Origin: an uncultured Lachnospiraceae bacterium
GTDB lineage: Bacteria; Bacillota; Clostridia; Lachnospirales; Lachnospiraceae
Assembly: GCA_934385475.1 (NCBI GenBank)
Contig: CAKRPS010000014.1
Coordinates: 1-58,453 of the forward strand
Direction: 5' to 3'
Length of the DNA stretch: 58,453 bases
Shown here: positions 1-7,703 of the stretch, one piece after another
Layout of the letters: the number at the start of each line of letters is the position of its first letter
Position numbering within the stretch: position 1 is the stretch's first letter
Made by a program: the position numbers and the translations under genes
Notes under the pieces: generated by a model
What the model was told of the DNA's origin: nothing
The model's input: only the letters and a program-made list of their open reading frames with translations
Databases searched by the model: none

Positions 1-1490
1 CGTATATGCTCCAGCCCCTCAAGACGCCCGGTCAGCTCTGACAGCCGCTCTCTGTCCTCACCGGAAACCACGCTGTTACTCTCCGCATCTTCCGCTCCGC
101 TCTCCGCAAGCCATTCATCCAGAGCCTCCCGCGCCTCATCAAGCTGTCCACGGTCAATGATGCTCTCATCCGGCTCACCGGAAGAAATATATGTAAGCGG
201 GTCCGGCAGCTTTTCCAACAAGGACAACAGTCTGGCAAGCTTTTCCCCCGCATTGTCCTCTATTGTCACAACAATTTGTGGTAAAGCAACGCCCTCCTCC
301 ACCGTATATCCCTCCGGGATGACCGGCATATAGACATAACGGTTCCCCGCTCTAGAGGAATCGAAAACATCTGACGTACTGTTCTCCCATGTCACCTCAA
401 CAAAAGCTTCCGTCTCATTCACCGGATTTTCCGTCTCTTTTGCGAAGCTTTCCATCTCCTCTGCAAGATTTTCCGTTTCTTCTGCGGGACTTTCCGTTTC
501 CCCCGCAAGACTTTCTGTCTTCTGTGCAGGATTTTCTATTCCGTCAGCCTCCGCAGCGTAAACGGTCATCGGCTGTGGCAGCACGAAATCAAGGACGCTG
601 GAAACGATGTTTTCCTGCCCCTCTGATACGCTTTCCTGTGATGTATTTCCTTCCGGTGCTGCGCTTTCCTCCGATCCTGATCCTTCTCCCGATCCGGTTC
701 CTTCTTCCGTTCCGGTTTCTTCTCCCGATCCGGTTCCTTCTCCTGTTCCCGCGTCTTCTCCCGGTTCGGTTCCTTCTCCCGATCCCGCGTCTTCTCCCGA
801 TCCGGTTCCTTCTCCCGATCCTGCGTCTTCTCCCGATCCGGTTCCTTCTCCTGTTCCTGCGTCTTCTCCCGATCCGGTTCCTTCTCCCGTTCCTGTTTCT
901 TCTCCCGGTTCGGTTCCTTCTTCCGTTCCTGTTTCTTCTCCCGGTTCGGTTCCTTCTCCCGATTCGGTTCCTTCTTCCGTTCCGGTATCGCCTTCCGTGT
1001 CCGCCCCTTCCTCAGAAGCGGCATCCCCGGTCTGCTCTTCCTCGCCCTTTATTTCCAGCGTTACCGTAAGGATTTCCGGAAAGAGGATTTCACTTTCCTC
1101 GGCTCCAACGGGCAGGGACTGTCTGGCAACGGATTCGTCCAGATTTGCAAAAGCGGTAATCACCGGTGTTTGGGTGTTGCCGCCATCATTCCAGGCTGCT
1201 GCAAACACCGTGAAATCGACACTGGTAAACACAAGGACAGCCGTCATGGCAAATGCCACACCCCTCGCGATTTTCTCTCTGACCTTCAACTGAATGCAGC
1301 CATATAAAATAACGTTATATATGAAAATGTATGCCACTAAAATGATCCAGACCGGATAACGCAGTATCCTGTATCTTCGCCCGATCCCCGCAAGGGTGCG
1401 GATTGTTTCTGATTTCGCTCTTCTGAAGGGTTCACAGGCAACACTCAGCTTTTCATATCTTTCTCTTTTGGATATCTGCCTCTTCATCAT
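1..1490 (-). CDS. large repeat-rich surface protein, N-terminal part (runs off the left edge)
   Basis: The frame is open from an ATG at 1490, behind GGAAAGGTGAGC, to the left edge: about 496 codons without a stop. The N-terminus is basic. A hydrophobic segment at residues about 45-66 is followed by a second, signal-peptide-like segment (about 74-99, ending VFAAA). Then comes a Glu/Gly/Thr-rich stretch of about seven 12-residue repeats with the pattern [ED]-[TA]-G-[TS]-[EG]-E-G-T-[EG]-[PS]-G-E (nt about 670-975). An acidic TES/TEN-type linker and a helical charged region follow. Such low-complexity spacers occur in long exported clostridial wall proteins; the function of the missing C-terminus is unknown. 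The gene diverges from a LytTR regulator, which suggests control by that system. The first hydrophobic segment ahead of the signal-like one is unusual. A TTG at codon 68 is an alternative start but has no visible ribosome binding site. Confidence 0.8.
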   Translation of the reverse strand, partial: MMKRQISKRERYEKLSVACEPFRRAKSETIRTLAGIGRRYRILRYPVWIILVAYIFIYNVILYGCIQLKVREKIARGVAFAMTAVLVFTSVDFTVFAAAWNDGGNTQTPVITAFANLDESVARQSLPVGAEESEILFPEILTVTLEIKGEEEQTGDAASEEGADTEGDTGTEEGTESGEGTEPGEETGTEEGTEPGEETGTGEGTGSGEDAGTGEGTGSGEDAGSGEGTGSGEDAGSGEGTEPGEDAGTGEGTGSGEETGTEEGTGSGEGSGSEESAAPEGNTSQESVSEGQENIVSSVLDFVLPQPMTVYAAEADGIENPAQKTESLAGETESPAEETENLAEEMESFAKETENPVNETEAFVEVTWENSTSDVFDSSRAGNRYVYMPVIPEGYTVEEGVALPQIVVTIEDNAGEKLARLLSLLEKLPDPLTYISSGEPDESIIDRGQLDEAREALDEWLAESGAEDAESNSVVSGEDRERLSELTGRLEGLEHI

Positions 1491-1536
1491 GCTCACCTTT
1501 CCTCTTTCGTCCTCTGGGTACTCCATTTCAGACTAA

Positions 1537-1565
1537 AGTATATCTGAGCAGTTCTCTCTTATGTG
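1537..1565 (-). promoter_or_regulatory. candidate activator-dependent promoter of the surface protein gene
   Basis: Read on the minus strand there is a good -10 (TATACT, 1542-1537) but only CACATA (1565-1560) at the -35 position, 17 bp away. The direct repeat at 1577-1605 lies just upstream of that weak -35. A poor -35 with an adjacent repeat is the usual layout of a LytTR-activated promoter. The leader would be about 40 nt. Confidence 0.5.
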
Positions 1566-1576
1566 CGCGATTGCAG

Positions 1577-1605
1577 ATTTGGTATCTTTTTTGGCGAATT
1601 TGGTC
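1577..1605. promoter_or_regulatory. direct repeat, putative LytTR-regulator operator shared by divergent promoters
   Basis: ATTTGGTA (1577-1584) recurs as ATTTGGTC (1598-1605) with a start-to-start period of 21 bp, two helical turns. LytTR proteins typically bind pairs of about 9-bp direct repeats separated by about 12 bp, and this pair fits that geometry. It lies between a divergent surface-protein promoter and the promoter of a LytTR regulator gene. The assignment is inferred from geometry and context. Confidence 0.5.
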
Positions 1606-1618
1606 AGTACCCGTTTCG

Positions 1619-1647
1619 TTGACTCCTCCTTTCTTCTTTGCTACACT
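1619..1647 (+). promoter_or_regulatory. sigma-A-type promoter of the LytTR/kinase operon
   Basis: TTGACT (1619-1624), a 17-bp spacer, then TACACT (1642-1647). It is 14 bp downstream of the direct repeat at 1577-1605 and about 45 nt before the TTG start of the response regulator. Confidence 0.65.
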
Positions 1648-1690
1648 ATAAGAAAATATTTGAAAAAATGACCGGAAGGGGACTTAAGCC

Positions 1691-2437
1691 TTGCAGATTG
1701 CTCTATGTGATGATGAAGAAGCATACCATGAGAAGACAAAAGAGCTTATCAGACAGTATAAACAGATACATCCTGACCGCACCCTTTTCCTGTCTTCTTT
1801 TTTTTCGGGAAAAGAGCTTATAAACCATGTCGATGAATACGGCGGTTTCGACCTCTATATCCTGGACTGCATCATGCCGGAAATGACCGGTATCGAGCTC
1901 GGAAACGCCCTCAGAATGCGTGATGATTCCGGTCTCCTGCTCTACCTCACCACGTCTCCCGATTTTGCTCTGGATTCTTACCGGGTAGATGCCTTTGATT
2001 ATCTGTTAAAGCCTGTGGACAGGGATCTGTTTTTCAAAAGCCTCGACAAGGCTTACCGCTCTTTTTCACAGACCATACAGGAAGCGGTCGCCGTGAAGAC
2101 TGCGGACAGTATCCGCATGATCCCCATCGCTGACATACGGTATGCAGAACGCATGGACAAGCATATCGATTACTACCTGACGGATCATACCGTGGTGCAC
2201 AGCACCAGCTTCAACGGCTCTTTTCAGATTGCCGTTGCCGAGCTGCTTTCGCATAAAGGAATGCTCCTCGTAGGCTCCTCTTTTGTCGTAAATTTATTCC
2301 ATGTCACAGAGGTTACCAGATCAGACCTGGTGCTGACCGGAAACCTTCATGTCCCGGTTCCACGCCGTATGTATGAAACCGTCAAGAAGAAATGGGCGGA
2401 TTTCTGGCTGAATGGAGGCAGATATCATGCTTTTTGA
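1691..2437 (+). CDS. LytTR-family response regulator (AgrA-like)
   Basis: This is a 248-residue DNA-binding response regulator. The receiver domain (residues 1-120) shows the acidic pair D7-D8, the phosphoacceptor D59 in LDCIMPEMTG and the conserved Lys in LLKPV. A LytTR DNA-binding domain fills about residues 140-245. The start is a TTG behind GGAAGGGG at 9-nt spacing; no better ATG gives a complete receiver domain. It is the first gene of an operon and overlaps the following kinase by 11 bp. The partner histidine kinases are directly downstream and the likely operator (1577-1605) directly upstream, so autoregulation and control of the divergent surface gene are plausible. The family normally controls exported factors and peptide-signalling responses. 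Confidence 0.9.
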   Translation: MQIALCDDEEAYHEKTKELIRQYKQIHPDRTLFLSSFFSGKELINHVDEYGGFDLYILDCIMPEMTGIELGNALRMRDDSGLLLYLTTSPDFALDSYRVDAFDYLLKPVDRDLFFKSLDKAYRSFSQTIQEAVAVKTADSIRMIPIADIRYAERMDKHIDYYLTDHTVVHSTSFNGSFQIAVAELLSHKGMLLVGSSFVVNLFHVTEVTRSDLVLTGNLHVPVPRRMYETVKKKWADFWLNGGRYHAF

Positions 2438-3719
2438 AGAAAACATATCTTTTTTGATCCTGAAGATCCTGATCACCTGCGCCGGCACGTTTGGCATGAT
2501 GGGTTCCACCGTGAAATACCGGTTCGTGAAGAAAAAGCCTGTAAGCATTATCATTTTTGGCGCCTACGTCCTGTATATCGCGGTCTCCACGTATGCCATC
2601 ATCTATTTTTTTGATTACGAACATTTCCTGAAGGTATTTATCCTGACCATATCCTGCCCCGCCATTTTGCTGCTGCATAATATTTCTGACGAACCCTTTC
2701 CACGGCTGGTGTTCACCCGTGCGACACATATCCTGGCATCCCTGTATATTGCAGCCACCATCACACTTGTCAATACTGCACTGCACGGAACGGAGCTGTC
2801 GGATATTCTGATGCGCCTGCTCGTCTATCTGGTGGTCATTCTGCTTGATTTTCATTTTGTGCGGCCCATCTATCTGGATTTTATCACCGAGATCAAAAAG
2901 GGCTGGGGGATTCTTTCCCTGATTCCCTGCGTGCTTATTGTCCTTGCCGTAACACTTGCTGTTTATCCGGAGCATTATACCAGACGTCCCACCGGTGTCC
3001 TGATGATCTACCTGCTCGGTATCGTCATTGTCGTTCTTTACGCTACGATCGGCTTATATCTCTCCCTGCTGTACCACCGGCAGTTTGCAGAGCAAAACAG
3101 GGAAATCCTCAGACTACAGGTACAGAACATAGAGAGAGAAACCGCAGATATCGAAAATCTTGCGAGGCAGACCCGGATCATCCGGCACGACACCCGGCAC
3201 ATGCTTTCCACTATTGCCTCCCTGGCGGAGAATGGGGATATGCAGGCAATCCTTGACTTTATCGGTACCGCTGACAGAAGTCCCGACATGCCGGAAACTT
3301 GCCATTACTGCAAAGATCCCCTTCTGGACGCTACGCTCTGTTCTTATCTTAAATCCGCAGAAAAATCCGGCATCCCGGTTCAAACCTCGCTTGCCATCCC
3401 GGATACGCTTCCGGTTGAATCCGCCGGACTTGCTATCTGCTTTGCCAATGCGCTGCACAATGCCATAGAGAGCTGTCAGAAGCTCCCGGAAAAGGAGCGG
3501 AAGATCATCTTCAAATGCATCGATAAGCCAAGGCTGATGTTCGAGATCGGAAGTCCTTATCAGGGCCGGATCGCCTTTGACCGGAATGGGCTTCCAAAAT
3601 CAGCGGAGGGCGGCATGGAAACTCATATCCGCTCCATCGTGGCTTTCTGCGAAAGACATCATGCCTTTTACTCATTCACAACGGAAAACGGCTGGTTCAA
3701 GGTTACGGTTACATTATAG
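2427..3719 (+). CDS. AgrC-like GHKL sensor histidine kinase with a degenerate ATP lid
   Basis: This is a 430-residue membrane sensor. The first ~215 residues form about six hydrophobic segments, followed by a coiled linker and a GHKL catalytic region. The phosphoacceptor motif is intact: RHDTRH, with His at about residue 254. The N box (ANALHNAIESC) is also intact. However, the glycine-rich lid that should read GHGIGT before RSI is GGMETHI (about residue 394), so ATP binding or catalysis may be impaired. The start at 2427 is chosen because GGAGG lies 8-9 nt upstream; an in-frame ATG at 2412 has no comparable site. The gene overlaps the response regulator and is followed by a paralogous kinase. 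The RHD motif is the expected donor to the upstream LytTR regulator. Confidence 0.88.
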   Translation: MLFEENISFLILKILITCAGTFGMMGSTVKYRFVKKKPVSIIIFGAYVLYIAVSTYAIIYFFDYEHFLKVFILTISCPAILLLHNISDEPFPRLVFTRATHILASLYIAATITLVNTALHGTELSDILMRLLVYLVVILLDFHFVRPIYLDFITEIKKGWGILSLIPCVLIVLAVTLAVYPEHYTRRPTGVLMIYLLGIVIVVLYATIGLYLSLLYHRQFAEQNREILRLQVQNIERETADIENLARQTRIIRHDTRHMLSTIASLAENGDMQAILDFIGTADRSPDMPETCHYCKDPLLDATLCSYLKSAEKSGIPVQTSLAIPDTLPVESAGLAICFANALHNAIESCQKLPEKERKIIFKCIDKPRLMFEIGSPYQGRIAFDRNGLPKSAEGGMETHIRSIVAFCERHHAFYSFTTENGWFKVTVTL

Positions 3720-3730
3720 AGAGAGGAATC

Positions 3731-3749
3731 GCGCAAAGAGCGTGCGCAG
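3731..3749 (+). repeat. 19-nt leader repeat, copy 1 (identical to 7514-7532)
   Basis: GCGCAAAGAGCGTGCGCAG is identical to a sequence on the minus strand at 7532-7514. In both places it ends 14 nt before a start codon, with a GAG/GAGG purine tract between. It contains a short inverted repeat (GCGCA...TGCGC) that could form a hairpin just ahead of the ribosome binding site. Confidence 0.6.
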
Positions 3750-3763
3750 AAATGAGGATTACT

Positions 3764-5050
3764 ATGATCTTTGATAATAATATGGCATACCAGACTTACC
3801 GGATCCTTGTCTCCATCTTCGGCACACTGGGGATGATCCTTGCCATTACCCCCATGAAGAAATCCCCTAAAAGAAACCTGCTTATTCTGGGAGGCTATGT
3901 TGTCTATGCAGTTGCTTTCTCCTGCCTTTCCTTACGTTTCCTTGGATTCCTTCCTTTTCTGAGGGGCGCCGTCCTTACCATTTCCCTGCCCGGCGTCGTC
4001 AGTATTTATCTGGCTGCGGACACCTCCATCTCAAGGCATATCTTCAAATGCCTGTCGCAGCTTCTGCTTTCCCTCTACCTGATCATCAGCATGACTCTGC
4101 TCAATACACTTTGGGGTGGCACGCTGCTGTCAAGCGCCATACTGCTCCTTTTTGCCTATTCTGCCGTCATCTTTGTGGGATTTTTCTTTTTGAGAAGCTT
4201 TTTCCTCGATATGATAGAGATCATTACCAAAGGCTGGGGAATCCTCACCCTGATCCCCCTCTCCTTTTTACTCTTCATCATGGTGCTCGTACTCTATCCG
4301 GATCATTATACACAGAACCCGTCATCTGTCATCCTGTTCTACCTGTCAGGCGCTGTCATCCTCATCATCTACTATGCCGTTTTCCAATACCTGCGGACAC
4401 AGTATCAATACCAGATGGATGAGCAGAACCGGGAGATTCTGGAAATACAGATGCAGGGTATTAAGAAGCATGCGGAAGATACCAAAAGAAACGCGGAGGA
4501 AGTAAGGAGGATCTGGCAGGACACCCATCAGATGCTGTCCGCCATCGCCACGCTCGCCAGAGAGGAAAACGCCGAAGCCATCCTCAGCTTTGTCGCCGAG
4601 TCCTCTGCGCTTAACCCTCTGACCGCACCCGCCCACTATTGCAGCGATCCTATCTTAAATGCTACGCTCACTGCTTATCTGGGCAAGGCCAAAAATTCCG
4701 GCATTGCCGTAAAACTCCATCTTGCCATCCCCGAAACGCTCCCCGTCGATTCTGCCGAGCTTTCCATCTGCTTTGCAAACGCCCTGGAGAACGCCATAAA
4801 GGCCTGTGAAAAGCTGCCGAAGAATGAAAGAAAGATCATCCTGCGGTGCATCCACAAACCGGCTTTTATGTTTGAGGTTGAAAATCCTTATAAGGGGCAG
4901 ATCACCTTTGGAAGAAACGGGCTGCCAAATTCCACCGAAACCGGTCATGGGATCGGAACACGCTCCATTATGGCTTTCTGTGAAAAGCATCATGCCTTTT
5001 ATGATTTCTCCGCGGAAGGCGGCTGGTTTAAGGTTATGATCACGCTGTGA
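3764..5050 (+). CDS. AgrC-like GHKL sensor kinase paralogue lacking the phosphoacceptor histidine
   Basis: This is a 428-residue paralogue of the preceding gene with the same six-helix membrane domain, linker and GHKL region. Here the phosphoacceptor block reads WQDTHQ instead of RHDTRH: Gln at about residue 252 replaces the His that would be phosphorylated. The ATP-binding side is intact, with N box ANALENAIKAC and lid GHGIGT before RSI at about residue 394. This is the mirror image of its neighbour's defect. The ATG at 3764 is preferred because GAGG sits 7 nt upstream; an ATG at 3752 is possible. It follows the first kinase by 44 nt, which contain the leader repeat at 3731-3749. It may phosphorylate the first kinase in trans or act as a modulator. 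Confidence 0.86.
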   Translation: MIFDNNMAYQTYRILVSIFGTLGMILAITPMKKSPKRNLLILGGYVVYAVAFSCLSLRFLGFLPFLRGAVLTISLPGVVSIYLAADTSISRHIFKCLSQLLLSLYLIISMTLLNTLWGGTLLSSAILLLFAYSAVIFVGFFFLRSFFLDMIEIITKGWGILTLIPLSFLLFIMVLVLYPDHYTQNPSSVILFYLSGAVILIIYYAVFQYLRTQYQYQMDEQNREILEIQMQGIKKHAEDTKRNAEEVRRIWQDTHQMLSAIATLAREENAEAILSFVAESSALNPLTAPAHYCSDPILNATLTAYLGKAKNSGIAVKLHLAIPETLPVDSAELSICFANALENAIKACEKLPKNERKIILRCIHKPAFMFEVENPYKGQITFGRNGLPNSTETGHGIGTRSIMAFCEKHHAFYDFSAEGGWFKVMITL

Positions 5051-5145
5051 GACTACTTTTCTCGTATTATTTTGTTGTGAAAAACTGGTTTCGTGCGGTA
5101 TCATTTAGACCTTTTCTGCACACTTTATCCGTGCCCGAACAAACA

Positions 5146-5174
5146 TTGCCTAAAACGCCGATTTTTGCTACAAT
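5146..5174 (+). promoter_or_regulatory. sigma-A-type promoter of the AraC-family gene
   Basis: TTGCCT (5146-5151), 17-bp spacer, TACAAT (5169-5174). Transcription would start near 5181, giving a leader of only about 20-35 nt before the AraC-family start codon. Confidence 0.65.
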
Positions 5175-5200
5175 GAAAGGGCTTATACTATATGTGTTAA

Positions 5201-6214
5201 ATGGTGAAAACTAAGATGGATAAAAATTTAGAGGCTTTCGAATTGCAGTACCAGTGTCGTTTCGACGACAACCGGGTAGAGACCTATGACAATTTATATG
5301 AAAAAACGGACCACGGACACCTTGACTATCCGGTTAGTGTCTACTATCTGGATCTGGAAAAATCCTATTTGAAATATATCCGCTGGCACTGGCATGAGGA
5401 GATGGAGATTCTGATCATCAATAGCGGAACGGCAGAAGTGTCCACCGATGACGCCACCTGTATGATCCGTCCCGGTCAGGGAATCGTTATCAACCAGAAT
5501 GTCATGCACTCCATTCATTCTGTAGGAGATACCAACTGTACCTTCTACTCTATTGTTTTTCACCCGGACTATATATTCGGTCACAAGAGCAACAATCTCC
5601 AGGCCAAATATCTTCTGCCCGTCCACAATCTGCGGCTTTTCAAGCTGCTGCTGTTGGATGAACAGAACGAATGGCACGAAAAAATGTTAAATGCAGTCAA
5701 TGAGACGATCGCCTATCACTCCACGAAGCCGTTCGGGTACGAGATTGCCGTTATGAGCCATCTGTGTCAGTTCTGGTTTCTTCTGGTCAGCCGTCTGCCA
5801 CAGGTACACACTGCCCCGGCTCCGAAGGTATCTCTGGATGAGCAGCGTGTCAAGCAGGCAATGCACTTCATCCGTACCCACTATGCTGAGCCAATCTCAC
5901 TGAACGATATTGCGGACAGCATCCACATCAGCCGAAGTGAATGTTGTCGGTGTTTTGCCCGCACCCTGCAGATGTCTCCTTTTGAGTATCTGATGAAATG
6001 CCGGATCTTCGAAGCCACGCGTACTCTTCTGGAGCACCCGGACGAAAACGTCTCGATCGCCGAGCTTTCAACCAGTGTAGGCTTTAACAACACAAGCTAC
6101 TTCAACAAGCTTTTCAAAAAATATCTCGGCTGCACGCCGACCTACTACCGGACGCATTTTGTTCTTGCAGGCAAGGAGCAGGACGATGGTCCTTTCACCA
6201 TCCCGCTCCTGTAG
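5201..6214 (+). CDS. AraC-family transcriptional regulator with N-terminal cupin domain
   Basis: This is a 337-residue regulator. Residues about 50-150 form a cupin-type sensor domain with a WHWHEEME metal/ligand-like motif and a turn GQGIVINQNVMH. Residues about 235-335 contain two helix-turn-helix units (ISLNDIADSIHISRSECCRCF and VSIAELSTSVGFNN, ending in the family-typical YFNKLFKKYLG). This class usually activates carbohydrate genes after binding a sugar. An ATG at 5216, behind GGTG at 9-nt spacing, is at least as likely a start as the one given. The gene is transcribed alone from its own promoter and ends 4 bp from the convergent aminopeptidase gene. Its target is not evident from sequence; the GH2 gene at 7704 is the nearest catabolic candidate. 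Confidence 0.9.
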   Translation: MVKTKMDKNLEAFELQYQCRFDDNRVETYDNLYEKTDHGHLDYPVSVYYLDLEKSYLKYIRWHWHEEMEILIINSGTAEVSTDDATCMIRPGQGIVINQNVMHSIHSVGDTNCTFYSIVFHPDYIFGHKSNNLQAKYLLPVHNLRLFKLLLLDEQNEWHEKMLNAVNETIAYHSTKPFGYEIAVMSHLCQFWFLLVSRLPQVHTAPAPKVSLDEQRVKQAMHFIRTHYAEPISLNDIADSIHISRSECCRCFARTLQMSPFEYLMKCRIFEATRTLLEHPDENVSIAELSTSVGFNNTSYFNKLFKKYLGCTPTYYRTHFVLAGKEQDDGPFTIPLL

Positions 6215-6218
6215 GCTG

Positions 6219-7499
6219 TTATTGTCCATAAAAGGTCTTCAGTGCCTTCACCAGATATCCGATATCATCTGCTCCGGCAGTCTCATAGGCCGAGTGCATT
6301 GCAAGCTGGGGCAGTCCGATATCCACGGTTTCAAGCGATACTTGCGCCATCAGGATATTGCCCAGCGTGCTGCCTCCGACAATGTCGGAACGGTTTGCAT
6401 AGACCTGCCATGGCACACCCGCCTGTGTGCACAGTTCTTTCATTCTGGCCGCCGATCTTGCATCTGTCGCATATTTCTGGGCTCCGTGATGCTTGATCAC
6501 GATTCCATGGTTCAGATACGGCCGGTTTCCCGGGTCTGCCTTCTCTGGGTGGTTCGAATGCACGGCATGCGCATTGTCCGCCGAAATCAGAAAGCTGTCC
6601 GCAAGCATACAACGGTACTGTTCTTCATCCAGCTCCAGCCCAAACCGGATTCTCGCGAGCACATCCTTTAAGAAAGTAGAATCTGCTCCCTGCTTAGTTC
6701 CGCTCCCCACTTCCTCATTGTCAAAGACAAGAAGCATATTGATAAAATGCTGTGGCTGCGTTGTGGCTGCTGCCTCCAGTGCACCGTAGACACATTCCAG
6801 ATCATCCAGCCTCGGCCCGCAGATAAGCTCTCCGTTCAGTCCAAGTCTCGTACAGCGGTCACGGTTGTACAGGAACAGATCTTTTCCGAGAATATCCTTT
6901 GCATCAATTCCCATTTCCTCTGCCAGAAACTCCGTAAAAGCTTCTCCCTGCTCTGTCACTCCGGCAAGCGGCAGCATATCTGTCTGTGGATTGTACTCCA
7001 CGCCCTTATTCATATCCCTGTTCATGTGGATCGCAACATTGGGAATGACCACCAGATCTCTGTCTACCTGAAACAGGCGCTCCTCAAGTTCTCCCTCCGA
7101 TGTCCGGATCACAACCCTTCCCGCCACGGAAAGCGGACGGTCCAGCCAGGTAGATAAGATCATTCCCCCGTATTTCTCCGTATTCCACTTCCGATAACAG
7201 GATTCCGCTTTCAGGTCTGCCTCCTCCTTGATCTTAAAGCAGGGAGAATCACTGTGTGCCGCCACCATATGAAATCCCCGTATCTCCTGCCGGTCCGGAA
7301 TGGCAAAGGCAATGACCGCGGAATTATTTCGGTTTACATAATATTTCTTCCCATATTCCAGCTTCCAGCGCTGTTTCTCGGATAATTTCAGATACCCGCT
7401 CTGTTCCAGCCTTTTCTCTACCTGGTCTACCGCCTGAAAACAGGTCGGACTTTTGTCAATAAAAGTAAATAATTCTTCCAGAATTTTATCGTTCTCCAT
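6219..7499 (-). CDS. M18-family aminopeptidase (aspartyl/leucyl aminopeptidase type)
   Basis: This 426-residue cytoplasmic metallopeptidase has the usual length for M18. Co-catalytic metal motifs are visible: the His-Asp pair in VAAHSDSP near residue 80, DDLE in the middle, LVFDNEEVGSGTKQGA, and the C-terminal VIKHHGAQKYA and HSAYETAGADD. It releases N-terminal residues from peptides and has a housekeeping recycling role. The ATG at 7499 follows GGAG at about 6-nt spacing; frames extending to 7670 have no ribosome binding site. A 19-nt leader identical to that before the second GHKL kinase lies immediately upstream (7514-7532) and is part of a small in-frame reading frame starting at 7534. 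Confidence 0.93.
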   Translation of the reverse strand: MENDKILEELFTFIDKSPTCFQAVDQVEKRLEQSGYLKLSEKQRWKLEYGKKYYVNRNNSAVIAFAIPDRQEIRGFHMVAAHSDSPCFKIKEEADLKAESCYRKWNTEKYGGMILSTWLDRPLSVAGRVVIRTSEGELEERLFQVDRDLVVIPNVAIHMNRDMNKGVEYNPQTDMLPLAGVTEQGEAFTEFLAEEMGIDAKDILGKDLFLYNRDRCTRLGLNGELICGPRLDDLECVYGALEAAATTQPQHFINMLLVFDNEEVGSGTKQGADSTFLKDVLARIRFGLELDEEQYRCMLADSFLISADNAHAVHSNHPEKADPGNRPYLNHGIVIKHHGAQKYATDARSAARMKELCTQAGVPWQVYANRSDIVGGSTLGNILMAQVSLETVDIGLPQLAMHSAYETAGADDIGYLVKALKTFYGQ

Positions 7500-7513
7500 A
7501 AAAATCTCCATTC

Positions 7514-7532
7514 CTGCGCACGCTCTTTGCGC
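7514..7532 (-). repeat. 19-nt leader repeat, copy 2, with possible upstream mini-ORF
   Basis: This is an identical 19-mer to 3731-3749. Here it is extended to TGCGCA-N7-TGCGCA, a 6-bp stem with a 7-nt loop. An ATG at 7534 would read MRKERAQEW and continue past the aminopeptidase start in another frame. Copy 1 encodes RKERAQK and then a stop in the equivalent frame, but lacks the ATG. Confidence 0.55.
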
Positions 7533-7602
7533 ATATCGGGTTGTGTCAGATTTGCATGGCTCTATTATCCCACGAACCGTTTCCCGCAACAACAATAACT
7601 TT

Positions 7603-7620
7603 TTTGATACCGGTTTCAAA
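7603..7620. promoter_or_regulatory. LacI-family operator upstream of the GH2 gene
   Basis: TTTGATACCGGTTTCAAA is a palindrome with a single mismatched pair, centred on CCGG. On the other strand its core is TGAAACCGGTATCA, close to TGAAAGCGGTTGCA at 15759-15772 in front of the transporter operon. It lies 6 bp upstream of the -35 of the GH2 promoter. The likely ligand is the LacI-type protein encoded at 15961-17001. Confidence 0.65.
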
Positions 7621-7626
7621 AAGAGG

Positions 7627-7655
7627 TAGACCTTTGCCCAAACATCTCCTATACT
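7627..7655 (+). promoter_or_regulatory. promoter of the GH2 beta-galactosidase gene
   Basis: TAGACC (7627-7632), 17 bp, TATACT (7650-7655). The -35 is imperfect. The gene's AGGAGG ribosome binding site lies about 35 nt downstream, just before the ATG at 7704. Confidence 0.55.
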
Positions 7656-7703
7656 GTAAGAAAAGAGCATAAATCATACACCCTTACAGGAGGATTTTTC
7701 ATC

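Noticed and set aside
667..975. Regular 36-bp repeats resembling a CRISPR array
   Set aside because: The units are contiguous, have no unique spacers, keep one reading frame and vary by codon, so they are protein repeats.
389..1293. Two long plus-strand reading frames rich in Leu/Pro/Phe and Ser/Pro/Asp
   Set aside because: They are mirror translations of the minus-strand Glu/Gly/Thr repeat. The minus frame has a start, ribosome binding site and export-like N-terminus.
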